From Phlyctochytrium arcticum (Eukaryota > Chytridiomycota > Chytridiomycetes > Chytridiales > Chytridiaceae), in assembly GCA_025602905.1 (NCBI GenBank), contig JAHLKI010000004.1:1302001-1366000 (forward strand): a stretch of 64,000 bases of DNA, in the 5' to 3' direction. This document shows positions 1 through 13,000 of the stretch, one piece after another; within the stretch, counting starts at the first letter, position 1, and every line of letters begins with the position of its first letter. The notes below the pieces were generated by a model. That model was not told where the DNA came from. It worked only from the letters and a program-made list of their open reading frames with translations, and made no database searches. The position numbers were made by a program, and so were the translations under genes.

Positions 1-546
1 GTTTGCAAGCACATCAAATAGAGAGTTCGCGAGTTACGTCCTTTGTGGGCTCTGTCATGGCTGCAGCGCGCACTCCCGAGGGTCAGCAAGTCATTGCGCA
101 ATTGAATGGTGGCCCAAGTGCAGGGCTGATCAGCATATCTGCCACTATCAGCATATCAAGTCCCTTACATTGTATCTTACGTGACAGGTCCCTCATCCAG
201 TGTGCCTCCCGTCCGCAACTTGCTTCCCAACAACGCTACCTCTTCAACAACGTCTGCGGGAAACTCTGCCCAAGGAAGCTCCGCCCCCGCAACAACAACA
301 ACAACCATCCCAACGCTAGTCATGGATCGTAACATCCATACTGTGAAGCAGGCATGGTTGGAATACGCCGAAGGTTTGAATGGCAATCCGGCCATTTCCT
401 TTATGGATGAAATGTACCAAGCCAGATGGCGAAAGGCAGGCAATGACCGCCAATGGCATTCGCGTAGAAGTCGTCTATGGAACGCCATCAAGGCAAGGGC
501 AGTCGCTTCCGGTCGCCGTAATGATGGATCAGGAACGGAAGTTTGA
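1..546 (+). CDS. Crypton-type element, 3' end (GCR1_C domain), partial at window start
   Basis: Two exons, about 1-117 and 188-546, with a 70-nt GT-AG intron (118-187) that joins in frame. The window edge removes the 5' part. The C-terminal 70 residues have the pattern of a GCR1_C (Gcr1-type) DNA-binding domain: VKQAWLEYAEGLNGNP, then MYQARWRK, then a basic stretch with WNAIKARA. An Ala/Ser/Thr/Pro-rich linker precedes it. In fungi this domain commonly ends the tyrosine recombinase of Crypton elements, and three more Crypton-like genes lie downstream, so this is most likely the tail of a fourth. It could instead be a host Gcr1-like regulator; the catalytic part is outside the window. Stop at 544-546. 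Confidence 0.55.
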
Positions 547-2754
547 CGGGACGGAACCCCGAAAGCCTGAAATTCCACTCGCGCATTACCAGAACGTGAT
601 TTTGAAACAAGTTGCGAATGATGGTACGTGGACTTGAAAAACCACATTGTTTGCGAACTGAGTGCTTATTGTTTGTCCACAGCTTGAATAGGTCGTCATT
701 TTCCCTCTCTTTCCATTATTTCTCTTGTCAACGTCTTGTCATCCTCTTTGTTTCTCCTTCAGCATCTTCAATGTTCTTCACGGCGTTTTGGCGTATCACT
801 CACGTTGTTAGACTAGTTTTGGGTCTAGTTTCTTCCGTGTCGGTCGTCATCTCTTCAGTCTAGTTCTTTCTTTTCAGTCAAGTTCTTTTTTCCCTCTTCA
901 TCTCTTTTGTCTCAGTTCTCTTCTTTTCCAATTTTTTGGCTTTCTTTTTTGTTCTTTCTATCTGTCTGTTATTGTCTGCTAGTTTGTACCCTCCATTATA
1001 TTCATTGTTTACTCGTCCACCGATTCTCGCAAGGCTGCAATGTGTATGTTGAATGTGTATGTGAGTATGCCAGATGGCGAAAGTAGATCTTGGATCTGGG
1101 GGAGCCAGCGGTCTGGGATAGTGTGGTTCTCAGGGTCGAGAAAACCTCGGTGACAAGGCTCAAGGCCGAAAAGACCTGGGTTTTTTGGGGGCTGAGAGTG
1201 TTTGTCTGATTGAAATCGAGGTTTTTTCAGTCTTGAGCAGGTGGCTGGCTGTCACCAGCGGTGACAACCCGCTTGTCACCGCGCGAAAATTCTGTGACTC
1301 TGACCTACAGGACTTTGACTTCCCCTTGAAGGGCTTGTCATTACCAACATAGTGGTCACCACAGGGACCGAGTTTGAATGCTTTTCCCAGGATGCCCACC
1401 AGAACGACGACGTATGGCGGGGAGCCACAGGCGGTGCCGGTTTGCAAGATAGCAGAATTGTGCAGACGGTTCCAGTTACATTCGAAGTAACTGAGTTGAA
1501 GTCAAAAGACGCGTCCTGTACTAAGCCACCGGTTCACCACGTTTTACTAGTCGCGTTCACAACTCGGGAACGCCATAACAGTTACCTGCATCTGAACTGA
1601 GTTTGATGAATAACTTCCTTATCCTTCTGCTTGAGTATAGAAAAGTTGGTCACTTCTGTAGGACCTTCAATGCAAGCTGCTGGTCACCTAAGCATATGCT
1701 ATAGATTATTTTCAACCTGGCTCGTTGTCGTCGCAAATCGCATGTCTTACGGCGCCCAGACAAATGATCTCAATTCTTTTCTGCATCACTGAGTCTCGCG
1801 GCACTGGCAATTGAACTTGAACTCTTGCTAGTCATTCATGCACGTAGTCCATGATTCCATGATTTAGGAATCTGTCCGTGTTGGATGAAAGACATCAGAG
1901 AAGAGGATTTACGAATTTGATAACCACTTAAAATCTTCATTCAAGTCAAGGTACTGAGTGGCAAAGCGCGTCCCGCGTTGCCGGGACTAGTAAAGGGCTT
2001 GAATGGGCCGCGTGAATGAAAACGATTATGTAGCATAACGTGAAATGCAGTCTTGTGCGCGCCATAATTCAAGCATAATCGAATCTCATTCAAGCGTAGT
2101 TTTTCGGCCATAGTAAAGTAAAACTAAGAACCGCGCGTTCGGGCCTCGGGCCGATGCCCGAATGAACAAGACTGCCCAAATGAACGCCTGGAATGAAAAC
2201 AAAAGATCTGCGATATGATGAGATCTCAACGCACCCAAAATTTTCAAAGTCCGACCGATGATTGTGTGCTGCATCTTTCCTGCAAACGCACACGGCTGCG
2301 ATCATGAAAAAAACTACTGAGGCCGCCTTCGGCGGCCTCTCAGAAATTGTAGGCGCTCGTTGTTGCATCCGTTGCTTGTTGGGAAGTTGAAGTTGTTGCC
2401 CACCCGCTGCAGACAAAATGTTACTGCTTCCTTCCTTCCCCGATGGAAATTTTACATGAACAAAGATTACAATGCCCAATCATGAAACTGAGACCACCAC
2501 TAGAGTAGATCTGGGCGTCATTTTGCCGCCTCCACAGCACCCGCTGCATGCAAAATGCAACGGTCTCTTCGCTTTCTGATGGACGGGAAGTTGGCACTAA
2601 CCCGTATCCGGGATCATACCCTTTGCCGGACAGATCTCAAAGTATGATTGCTGCTGCATGCAAAGTTTCATGAATCAATGTACAATTGAAGATAGTTCAT
2701 TACGGGATGTTGGCTCCAAGCAAGAGACGACGTCGTAAATTCTTGCGGAAGCTC
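547..2754. other. non-coding stretch without a supported gene
   Basis: No reading frame here has a recognisable domain. The first 500 bases are T- and C-rich on the plus strand (TTTCTTTT-type runs), as is common downstream of a fungal gene. One strong GC-rich hairpin lies near 2319-2339. The stretch just before the next gene (2700-2836) carries a TATA box and a run of C. Confidence 0.4.
2319..2339. repeat. GC-rich hairpin, 9-bp perfect stem
   Basis: GAGGCCGCC, loop TTC, GGCGGCCTC: a perfect 9-bp stem with a 3-nt loop, preceded by a run of A. It could be a structured transposon end or a transcript-end structure. Nothing ties it to a specific element. Confidence 0.5.
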
Positions 2755-2761
2755 TATAAAA
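2755..2761 (+). promoter_or_regulatory. TATA box of the Crypton at 2837
   Basis: TATAAAA, 76 nt upstream of the chosen ATG, followed by a C-run and a pyrimidine-rich leader (CCTTTCCATCTCTCATCAT). Spacing and sequence fit a core promoter. Confidence 0.6.
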
Positions 2762-2836
2762 GCAGGATACAATTGCCCCCCCCCCCCTACTCGCCCTTTC
2801 CATCTCTCATCATATTTGCCTTTCACAACTCTCATC

Positions 2837-5301
2837 ATGCCTAGCGCTACCAACAACACCCCCGCTACCGCTACTAATGTCTCTACTACCATCATCGGTG
2901 TTACTACCACTGATACCACCATTGATGCCCCAGCTACCGCCAAGAAAGCCAGAGGACGCAAAGGCAAAAAGGGCCCGGCAACTGACATGACCCCACAACA
3001 AGTCGACGAGGCCGCTGAGGAAACCGTTGGCACCCACTACCATTCTCAAGCTACCACTACCAACTATGAAGGACGCATCAAAAACTTCAAACAATACATC
3101 GCCGATACACGTCCCGAACTCGTGTCGTGCTTGGAGAAGGGAGGCCTCAATGAAAACACTCCCATAGCCTGCAAGCACTACCTGGCCAATGAGATGGAAA
3201 AAAAGCAACTGTCGTTCTCTACCGCGGACGGCGTTCGATCAGCCCTCAAAGGATGGTTTTAGTAAGTTTCATGTCATTCTCTCATATCTATATGACAAAG
3301 GTACTAACCATCCACTTTCCTCGTCAACAGTCATGCTCACGACTGCTACAATGGCGAGTACCACCTCGTTGCAGGACAATGGCGAGGAAATCCCATCAAC
3401 TCCAAGGTCTTCCAGGTGTATTTCGAATCGGTCAAGCGGAAAGCAGGCAGAAATGGTAAGTTATTCAGACCCTTCGTTTACTATTCGGTTCGGACCATGG
3501 ACTTACCACTTCCCATTCCCTCTAGCCGAACCGGACCGATGTGCGCCCATGCTACAAGAGCAGATGGAGGTCCTGGTTAGATGGCTGAAATCGGAGGACT
3601 GTAGCCTCAAAGGGTGGGAGGCGATGATGTGCCTGGCGTACTTCACGTCGGCATGGTATTTGTGGACGCGTTCGGAGGAACTTTGCAACCTCCAGGTGAA
3701 GTATATCAAACTGAACCAGGAGGATGCGAGGGCAGGCAGCGACTATCACAGTATCGAGCTGATTTGGCGGAAGACGAATCAGAACGACCCCCTAAAAGGT
3801 AAGAATGATATGGATATGAAGAGGTCAAGAACTTGTATTCACGCGTCCACAATCTCCATAGGCAGCACATACCGGATGTATCCCGCCACCGAAGAACAAA
3901 TGGCCTTGGACGCCTTCTACTACCTCAATGACTGGGTTGAGTATCTCAACAACAACTTTGCGAACGGCTTGCAACCGGACGACTACCTCTTCCCCCAAAT
4001 CACCCAAAATTCGAAAACAGGGGTGAGCCCTTTTCGGCGGGAGTCGCCCCTTACAACCAAGATGATCGGCAATTATTTACAAAAGTGCATTACCGGTAGC
4101 AACCTTCTCGAAACCATTGGAGCGGGTTACAAGTTCACAACGCACTGCTTTCGAAGGGGAGGGGCCCAGCACAGGTAACTATCATTTGGACCATTTCTTT
4201 CTTATGTTTGTCACTTTCTGACGCGTCTGCCTTGCAGGTTCATGTACGCCAAGATGCGCTGGTCACTCAAAGCGGTACGGTGGTGGGGTGGTTGGGCGAA
4301 GGGCGAGAGCAAGGATGTCATCATCAAGTACTTGTTGGAGGAACTTGGTAAGAATGAAGATGACTACGGTGATATGATGAGGCCAGGAAGGGCTCAGGAA
4401 AGTTCCCGACGTGAGTACTTCAGCCCAGAGGACGCGGAGGGTGAAATGGCAGTGACCGAAGAGCTTCAAAATATCCGCGCGGAGCTGGCGCAGGCCCGAA
4501 GGGATTTCGAAGTCATGGACTCCAAGTTTAAGGTTAGTTTGATGCTGTGAGACCTTTCCATCCGGTACATTTCACTGATGCTATTTCAATGCTTTCTTTT
4601 TCTTAGCCACTGGCCATGATGCCACGCTTGGCAAGCGACCTCCAATTTATCAACGCCTACTCACTACACCTACCTCCTTCAGCCCCATACCCTCTTCATC
4701 TACCTCCTTCAACCCCATACCCTCTTCATCTAATACAGCTACCCCTCCCCAAGCAACTACTACCTCGGCTGCATCTGGTCCAACTCCTCCCTCTGATATC
4801 GACGATCCTGACAGTGGTGCGTCCAGTGCATCTTTGGGAAACCGCCGCCGCAACAAGAGGTCGCGGAGGAACAAGAAGAGCACGGGCGCAAATCTTCAGA
4901 ACGGCAACATCCAGCATCCTCTCCCGACTATCAAATACTGGTTCGACGCTGTGAAGCAGTGGTCTCAAGCAGGTCCCGGTCTTGCCAACCCTCTCAAGAA
5001 CTGGAACGAGAAGGAACGGGCAGCGAACGGTGACAACTTCTCCAACAGGAAGCTTATTGCATTGGAAGTTGAATTCTGCGGGGGAATGGCCCGATTCGAC
5101 GCGATCTACAACGCAGGCCTACCTGATAATTCTTTTCAGCATGTGGAAAAGGTTAAGTATATGCTCTTTTCGAATCTTCTTAAGGCAATTTGGAAGAAAA
5201 GGAAGGAGGAGTCGCGGGCTGGTGAGGAAACGGAACGACAGCTTGTTCGATTACGCTTGGAACGGGCAGGCGGTGGGCCGCAGGCTGCTTCAACCTCTTA
5301 G
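2837..5301 (+). CDS. Crypton tyrosine recombinase with C-terminal GCR1_C domain, multi-exon
   Basis: Likely DNA cut-and-paste by a YR-type recombinase. The start ATG at 2837 lies below a TATA box. Introns with clean in-frame joins are 3262-3330, 3456-3525, 3799-3861 and 4175-4237; a fifth probably spans about 4532-4608. Catalytic signature: Arg in LWTRSEELCNL, the H-x-x-R box in THCFRRGGAQHRF, Trp in VRWWGGWAKGES, then a candidate nucleophile Tyr in VIIKYLLEEL. After a short coiled region and a Ser/Pro/Thr linker (two 30-bp repeats, 4672-4731) comes a basic patch RRRNKRSRRNKKS. A GCR1_C domain follows (PLPTIKYWFDAVKQWSQAG, PLKNWNEKERA). The frame entering the linker does not match the last exon with the splice sites I could find, so there may be a 1-nt lesion near 4530-4620. 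The catalytic assignment is by motif only. Confidence 0.75.
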
Positions 5302-6584
5302 CCATCTTCTATTCTTTACGGCGTACTGTTCTTCTGTAGTTTTACCTGTAGTCTTTTCTTAGTCTAGTTTTTTGTCTTTCGTAGTCTAGCCTTTTTAATT
5401 CTTCATTGTTATTGTTATCGCGTATCCATCATTGTTATAGAATTTTTCAATTCATCATCATCGTCCTCATGGTTTGGCACCTTGGGCGGAGCAACAGCAA
5501 CGAACATTTTTTGGCTGGATCATAGTTCATATTCTATTCTATTTTTCAATTGAAGAAGCTTGCGAATGGTAATGAGCAAAGTTTACGAAAATGCTAGCGG
5601 AGGAGGAGAGTAGTGAAGAGGAAAGAGCTCAAGAGATAGGTGGGAGAAGTAATCAATAGGATACGAGATGATGGAAGGATGATAGAGCCGTGCTTTGTGG
5701 ATATGTGATGGGACTATACCTGAATGAGAGTGGAATAAACTCTTGCATAGAGAAATTGAGATCGCACTTGTCAATAACTTCAAAGTTGATTCTTCACCAT
5801 GAATGGTACCGATGGGCGGTGTTTTTGGTTCCATTCCCACGGGACTTCGTTCATTTCATTTTTGTCTTTGCTTCCCCTTCTAAAAGCTTTATCAAAGACA
5901 GAGCAATGCTCATTGATGTTATTTTCTCTGAGCTATAGCACCATTCTTCTCTCAGTTTAATATTAGCCAACATCGGATTGATTTTATTGACGGGTTAGTT
6001 TCGTATTTCAGCTCCCCGGCTTTCAACAAACCAGTGCACTCTCATTGGCATTGACTCCCCATTTATTGCCTTATCGGGTTCATATGCTCTCCACTGCAGG
6101 CTCGAAGACTTCATTTTATTTCATCTGATTACGGTTTATTTTACTGCAGTTACCCTTGTCAAGTTCCTAGCACCTTCTCAAAAGTTCCCATCAAATGTCT
6201 GTGTGGTGTGGGTTGGCGGGGTAGGCTCTCCGTCAGTCAGTCCGCCCATCCGGCGCAACCCTAAGGCTTTTGCTATGCTTGAATGAATTTCATTCATGCT
6301 GAACGACGCGCTTGAATCAACTCATTTATGCGCAACATACAGCCTGGATCAAGCACGGACTACTCTATGGTTGCGAAAATACTCAAGCTCAAACCAAAAT
6401 ACAAGCGAAAGAGGTGAGATCTGGCTTATTGCATCTAAAATCCTGTTCACATACTGTACTGACAAAGGCATTCCAATCAAGAGAGGACGAGACGTCCAGC
6501 TCCATACAATGAGTACTTATCTGCCAGGCATGTCCTCAAATCAGCCCACTGTATAGATACAAGCCCCCTGCGGGGGGGCGGCGG

Positions 6585-7115
6585 CGTTGCCGCCCTATAT
6601 GAGAGATGAGAATAGTAGGTAGGGAGATTGTCATTGAAATGATAGTAGTCGCACTGTCATAACTGAAGGAAAAGGCCGATAGTTATTGAAAAAGTTGTAG
6701 TTGCAATTGAATAGGTAACTGAAGGAAAAAGCCGATAGTTATTGGAAAAACTGTAGTAGTCGCAATTGAATAGGTTACTGAAAGAAAAGGCCTATAGATA
6801 GTAATAGAACAAATGGAAAAAGCGATTGGTAACAGAGGGGCAATGGCATAGTTTAAGTAGAGCTGGATGAAAAAGCAATTGACTTGTGGTATAATGCAAA
6901 ACTTGAAAGCGATGCCATCATAGAAATTGAATAGGTAACTGAAAGAGAAAGTCAATAGTAATGGAACAAATGCAAGGAAAAGAAAATGCGTTTTGGTCTA
7001 CCGCCTTATGAGAGCAATAGGTAGGGATATTGGTCACTGAAAAAATTGTAGTCGCAATTGAATAGGTAACTGAACGAAAAAGCCAATAGTTATTGGAAAA
7101 AGTGTAGTTGCAATT
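6585..7115. repeat. degenerate tandem repeats, AT-rich
   Basis: Blocks of about 60-70 bp built around GCAATTGAATAGGTAACTGA and GCCGATAGTTATTG recur at least six times with many changes. A larger block beginning ATGAGAG...AGGTAGGGA occurs at about 6597 and again at about 7008. No coding signal. Probably an old satellite or the inside of a non-autonomous element. Confidence 0.55.
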
Positions 7116-7213
7116 GAATAGGTAGCTGGAAAAAAACGCCGATAGACAAATGAGAATGGCAAGAAAAGCGATGCCATCATAGCAATTGAAAAGGTAACTG
7201 ACAGCAATTGAAT

Positions 7214-7729
7214 TGGATATAGGCATATGGGCATGGCCAGCATTTGTAGCATGAATAACACAACAACAGGGAAGAAAGACAGCATTAAATAGGAAATTGA
7301 AAGCAAATGAAATGGTACTTGAAACCTTATTTGTAAAAAGGAGATTATGAAGGGAATGAAGTGCGAATGGCGCTTTCAGCATGAGAAAGAAAACCACAGG
7401 GAGTCAAAGGTCCTTGAAAGGAATCAAATTGGTAAATGGTGGCCAATATTAATGGAAGTGAAGGGCAATGGTAATGGCCAATTCATTGGGAAAGTCCTCA
7501 TAAAGTATGTGTAGCATGTTGTGCAAGGTGGGAAATGGGATGGAGCCGTTATATAGGCATGTGGGCATAGCTGGCATTTGTAGCATGAATAACACAACGA
7601 CAGGGAGGAAAGACAGCATTGGATAGCTAATGAAAGCAATTGAATTGGTACCTGACAGCTAATTTGTAAAAGAGGAGATCATTGAAGGGGATAAAGTGGG
7701 TATGGCGCTTTCAGCATGAGAAAGAAAAT
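7214..7729. repeat. about 180-bp direct duplication (7214-7391 and 7551-7729)
   Basis: Both copies run from ATATAGGCAT(A/G)TGGGCAT through GCATTTGTAGCATGAATAAC and end at GGCGCTTTCAGCATGAGAAA. They are about 80-85% alike by eye, with several small indels. Unrelated sequence separates them. Confidence 0.6.
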
Positions 7730-8498
7730 GTTAATGATTGTGAAGGCCAATGGTAATGGAACAAATGGACTGAAAAGAAAAGGCATTATAAATAAATCAA
7801 GTCACGGGGCACTACTCGACCCTGGCTTGTGTGCTTAAAGAGGATATCGCGTAAATATTACTTCAAGAGACCAAACAACTATTGAAAAGGTTCCAAAATG
7901 GTCTGTAAATTCACTCTGCAAAAGAGAGTTGTAGACTAAAAATAATCCATCAGATTATGCTTCTCGGCGCCAGGAATCCGAATCTGTTGTTGTTTTTTGG
8001 ATCCAACAAAAGATGGACGCTTGAGCGCACTGTGCATGAGACCACTTTTTCCACGGATATGTCCGGAAATCCTTGTGTAACCCCAGTTACTAGTGGTAGC
8101 TGTCAGAAAAAAACTGTAACGGTTTTTAAAAACATCACATGACCAGGCATTAAGTGATGGGCATGCCGAAGCGCGCCAAAAAGTCTTGGAGCTCCGGCCG
8201 GGCAGAAACCACCCAGCGAGCTTCCTTAGCTAAAAATATATTCAACAACATGTTTTCACACAATACAGACTGCACAACCACTACTATAAGCAGGACATCT
8301 ACGTTGCTGAATTATTCTGCAAGTCGGGGCTGATTTGATTGATTGATGATTGATGATCAAGAGAGCAGTGATGAGGTTTTCTAGTCTCAATTGTCGCGAA
8401 GTGCATCTTCACCAGACTTTCAACTGCATGCACAAACCTGAAAACATTCACAAAGAACAAAACACAAGTATATTGAAAACAAAAAATAAATAATTATA

Positions 8499-8602
8499 GG
8501 GGAAAGATACGCCGACACCGGGTCCCTCATTAAATGACTGTGCCTCTCCCATATAAGTGGAAAGGTTAAATTACAAAATATAATCTGGTCATATCATGAT
8601 AT
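8499..8602 (+). repeat. left TIR of MULE-1
   Basis: 104 bp, the reverse complement of 15371-15474 except for two transitions near positions 8510 and 8513. Preceded by the 8-bp duplication TAATTATA. Confidence 0.92.
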
Positions 8603-10087
8603 CACAGTATCATCCCGAGATCTGGATGCAACAGCTATAGATCGAAGGAGGTGAATTGAATTCAACACACTCATCGTACGTTGCCAAAGCCATACATTCT
8701 CACGGGTCTGATATCTGATCCAATGTTCACTTGTGCAGATGACAATTGTCAGTGAAGAACAAGAAAGTACGGCCGCGCCCGGAGGTTCGGCTTCCACTCC
8801 CTCAGGATCGCGAACTAGTCCTGCAATTGTCTATGATTTAGCCCCTCCCGAAGAAAAAGAGTACGGAAGTCTGGCTGAGGCGGAAGCTGCTGTTGAGAGT
8901 TGGGCCGTAGCTCATGGGTACGCCGTGATTAGAGGTCAAACCAAGAAAAGCGAGCACAAGAATCCGGTGGATCGATTTATTCGGAAAGCCTATTTGATGT
9001 GTGTTGCTAGAGGAGAGTACACGGACAGACGCGGTCTGGACAATGAAACCTGCCAGCGCGATCGGGGAAGCCGAAAAAGTGGATGCCCTTTTGAATGCCA
9101 CATCACGAGGACTGGAGACACTTGGGTGGTCTTTGTCAAGGAGGGTGCCCATAAGCATACTGAGGACTTCGATCATTTGGCATACCAGGAGGCGCGGTCC
9201 GTAGGCTTCACCGTATGTGTCATACCGAAAGACCGTCTTTTACCATATCTAACAGTAGTTATTGAAGGATGCTATTAAAGCCGAGGTCTTGCGAAAAGCT
9301 GCAGCCGCAACCCCGAGGAAAAGCATTATGGCCGAGTTGCGCACGGCATACCCTGACTTGCAGATCAATAAAAAGGATGTTTCCAACTTTCAGGCCCAAG
9401 AACGGATCAAGAAGCTCGATGGAAGGACGCCTATTGAAGCATTGTTGGACCATCTGAAAGAGAACAATGAATTTCATAAGGCAAACATCACGGATGACGG
9501 TAAGCTCCGTCATCTCTTCTTCATTCCCAAACCAAGCATGGCCCTCCTTCTCGAGAATCCGCACATATTTCTGCTGGATTGTACGTATAAAACAAACAAA
9601 TACAAGATGCCACTGATGCATATAGTTGGAATGACTGCTACTGGAACAACATTTTCTGCTGGATTCGCGTTCATGTCTCAGGAGAAGAAGGATGACTATC
9701 GCTTCTGCATTGAGCAGCTGAGGGCTGCCTTACCTCTGGGAAATGCTACGGTGAGGAAACAAACGTGATTTTAGATTTCGGTGACACCAATACTGTTTAA
9801 TGCATAGGTATTTGTGACGGATCGCGAGATAGCTTTGGTCAATGCATTGAAAGAGTTTTTTCCGAAACAAAAGCACATCCTGTGCATATGGCACATTAAC
9901 AAAAACATCTGGCAAACTGCAAGCCCGGCTTTTCTGAAGAGGACTGGACAGAGTTTTCGCGAGACTGGCAACTTGTGATACATGCCCCAACAGAAGACAA
10001 GATGGTAGCTGAATGGGAGACGTTTTCTGGAAAGTGGCTTACCGGACATTGCTCTGCGGGTAACTATATTCAAGACACTTGGGTAAC

Positions 10088-13000
10088 CTCAGGCGGCTAG
10101 TCCTAAAGGAGGATAAATGACGTGAGTCACTCACATAGTCTTTTCCCAAAACTTTTCTTTTTGCAAAATACCTTACGAAAACATTGCATACGGATCGATC
10201 GCTCGGCATAGCGCTTGGGGGATATGATGGCATTCGACTATGCTATGTTGGCAGACGCTTGTTTGTGGAAATTTCGACATTTTTCCTCATTGGAACGTTT
10301 CCCAAATGCTGCGCGAAAATCATGAATGAGTTGCTCTAAGGCACGATTCACGGTAGATTCGCCCAAAAGTTGGCTCAGTGAAGGTTAATATGTGTATGTT
10401 GGAGTCGATAACATTTATAGGGCTGCACATACCCTGTATGCGGGGTTTTTCCTGATTCCGCTAAAGCTTGTATTGTATGTGTCATTGAAAAAGATGTAAA
10501 AATGTATGTACTGTAAAAACTAGGTCAAGAGCTAGGCTAACTGCACTACAAGAACTCCAAAAGATGTGGGAAATAGAAGAAGACCGAATGACGACAAGAT
10601 ATGTGGGAAAGATGCAGCAACTATGGGGCAATAGACGCGCAGAACGGGGGGCATGGCGCGTGTGCAGCTACTCCGCCAGGAGTTCTGCAAAGTTCACATC
10701 ACCATCCTCGTCCTCTTCCAGCAAATCTGCCATATCAAGGGGAGCGGTCAGATTGCTGAAGTACCAGCTCATCGTGTTCTTGGCGATGTGCCGAAGAAAA
10801 TGATGGCAGGGCTGTTGATTTGTTGGTAGGCAAGAACATTCGGCCATCTTGTCTAGCAAGGTAGTGTGCATGTCTAAGAAAACGTCCTGGGCCGGTTGTG
10901 GGGCTGCATTTTTGTCGGCCAGAGCCTTGCGCTTCCGGGAAGCCGCTTTTCGGAGGGGAAAGTTGACTACTTTGAAATTGGTGATGTCGATCTCAGTGTT
11001 CAATCTCACATGTGGAGATTTCCAAACAGAGAAAGGGAGAAGCTTTTCCGACATTGAAAAGAGCGTGCCAAGTACCGGCTTCATGAACTTGGTCGTCTTG
11101 TTCTCCTTGCCGGAGGCTTTTTTCCGATTTGCTTGCTTATTGGCGAGTTTGGATGTTGCAGGACGTGCAGGCTCTGGCGGGCAAATCAACATGACTTTGT
11201 AAACAGGGGATTTTTTTCTAGTAGTAGCAGAGTGTTCCGCGTCATACGATCCTGCAATCACAATGGAGTTGGGTGGTCCCATCAGGTTCATGAACATTGC
11301 CAGCAAAGCATTGCTCACATCCTCACTTCGCTTCATGTAGAAGGATTGTGTTTGCGTTGGTGTGGCGGATCCTAATTCCATCTTGCTCATGAATGCCGCT
11401 TCCGGGCGCTTCCGTTCTTCCTCCTGCTTGCGCAACTCTGCCAATTGAGATAGAAAGGCCGATGCGGATTTGTTCTGACTAGCCGAAATGTATAGTGCTT
11501 TTAAAACGAGAATGCTGTCTGGGTCATGCGGCCGGGACACTGCCCTCAGTAAAGAGTGGAAAACCTCGAGGTCCTCTGAGCTTGCAACCGGCAGGAAGCT
11601 TTCAAGACCAGCAGCTCCTGCATCGTCTCCCTTTTGGTAGGCCCTGATGCTTCCCAGCAGAAAGAGAATGACGACCACGTAGTTCTTCTTATCGCAGCGA
11701 ATGAATAAAGGTAAAAGACGCAGCAATACCGCCTTGGTCAAGGATACGTTGCGATCAGCCATTGCTGCTGCGGCATCCAAGACCAAAGGTATATCTTCAT
11801 CAAAAAGACGGATTAGTGACTCAACAAATATTCTTTGCGTTGTCGTCCAAGTGGCTTTTTTCAGATAGTATGCTTTGATCACTTCATCTCTTACATGTTT
11901 CCAAGCCAGCAACATCATCGTCAAGATCATGACCCGCCGTATGGGACGAAGCTTCACCAGGTTTAGAGCCGCATCAGGGAATGCCGCGTTCCAGAGGGGC
12001 ATCACTACTCCAAAGGCCCAAGCGAGAAGAGCTAGAAGAACGACAGTCAAAGATATGTAACAAGGTGAATACAAATATCCTCAACCATCATACCTAGTTG
12101 GGCATTTAAAGCAATATGCATCATGTCAGGCCACAGAATGATCCGTTGTCGGGTGTCATTTGAAATGACGGTCGACTGTTTTCGACCAAGGTAGGCGAGA
12201 CGTTCTTGAAGTGTCGGTTCCTTTGGACGAGGCTCTTTGGGCGCCTCGGTAGCATCTAGCGACCACAAGAGCTTCATGATATTGCGGAAGACATAGAAGT
12301 CTCCTACCAGCCACATCGCTTTATCATAATCCTTCGTGAACTCGCAGGTATCATCAAGCAATTGCTTCATGTCTTTTGTAGATTTCATTGCGTTGGGGCA
12401 GGCTTGGAAGACATGGAATGAGTTGAGCTCGCCAGCATGTGTAGCCATGCTGAACTTGTACATGGTTTTTGTATATGCTGCTTTGCTTGCGACGCGTCTT
12501 TCCCAGACCAAGAAATACGGTTCTGCGGGCAAGTGAGCTGGAAGAGAAGTCAAATCTCGGTCGACGTTGAAGGTGACATGAAGGGAGTTGGCCGTAGATC
12601 TCAATCTGATTCCATCTGCCGCATCAGACGCCCATTCCAAGCCATTGACCACCCAGGCCTCCATCAAATCCATATTTGCGTAGAGTTTGTGAAAGTTGAC
12701 GCGGTCTGCCTTGACGGGAAGCGGGTGCATGGCGAAGCGGTCAGTTTCCTCTGTTGGTCTTAATGTATGCATCTTGATCGCCAAATGTGCCTGTGTGTGT
12801 AGAGATGAGAATCGACCTGCATTTGCTGAACCAGGCGTTCCCTGAACATGGACGCGATTGAAGTCATCCATTTTTAAGACGGGCACCATATTGCCCAAGG
12901 CCAACGCTTTCTTGATGTTGTCCAAATTGTCAACGATGGTGGCATTCATCTTCTGTCGCAGCATGGTTGGCGAATAGCACAAGTTGAACGCACTCAAAAA

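Larger units (their letters stand above)
5302..8490. other. non-coding region with degenerate repeats
   Basis: 3.2 kb with no supportable gene. From about 6585 to 7730 it consists of diverged repeats (listed separately). 5302-6550 shows nothing recognisable apart from T-rich sequence after the Crypton. A GC hairpin (GGCGGC GTT GCCGCC) lies near 6575-6592. Confidence 0.4.
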
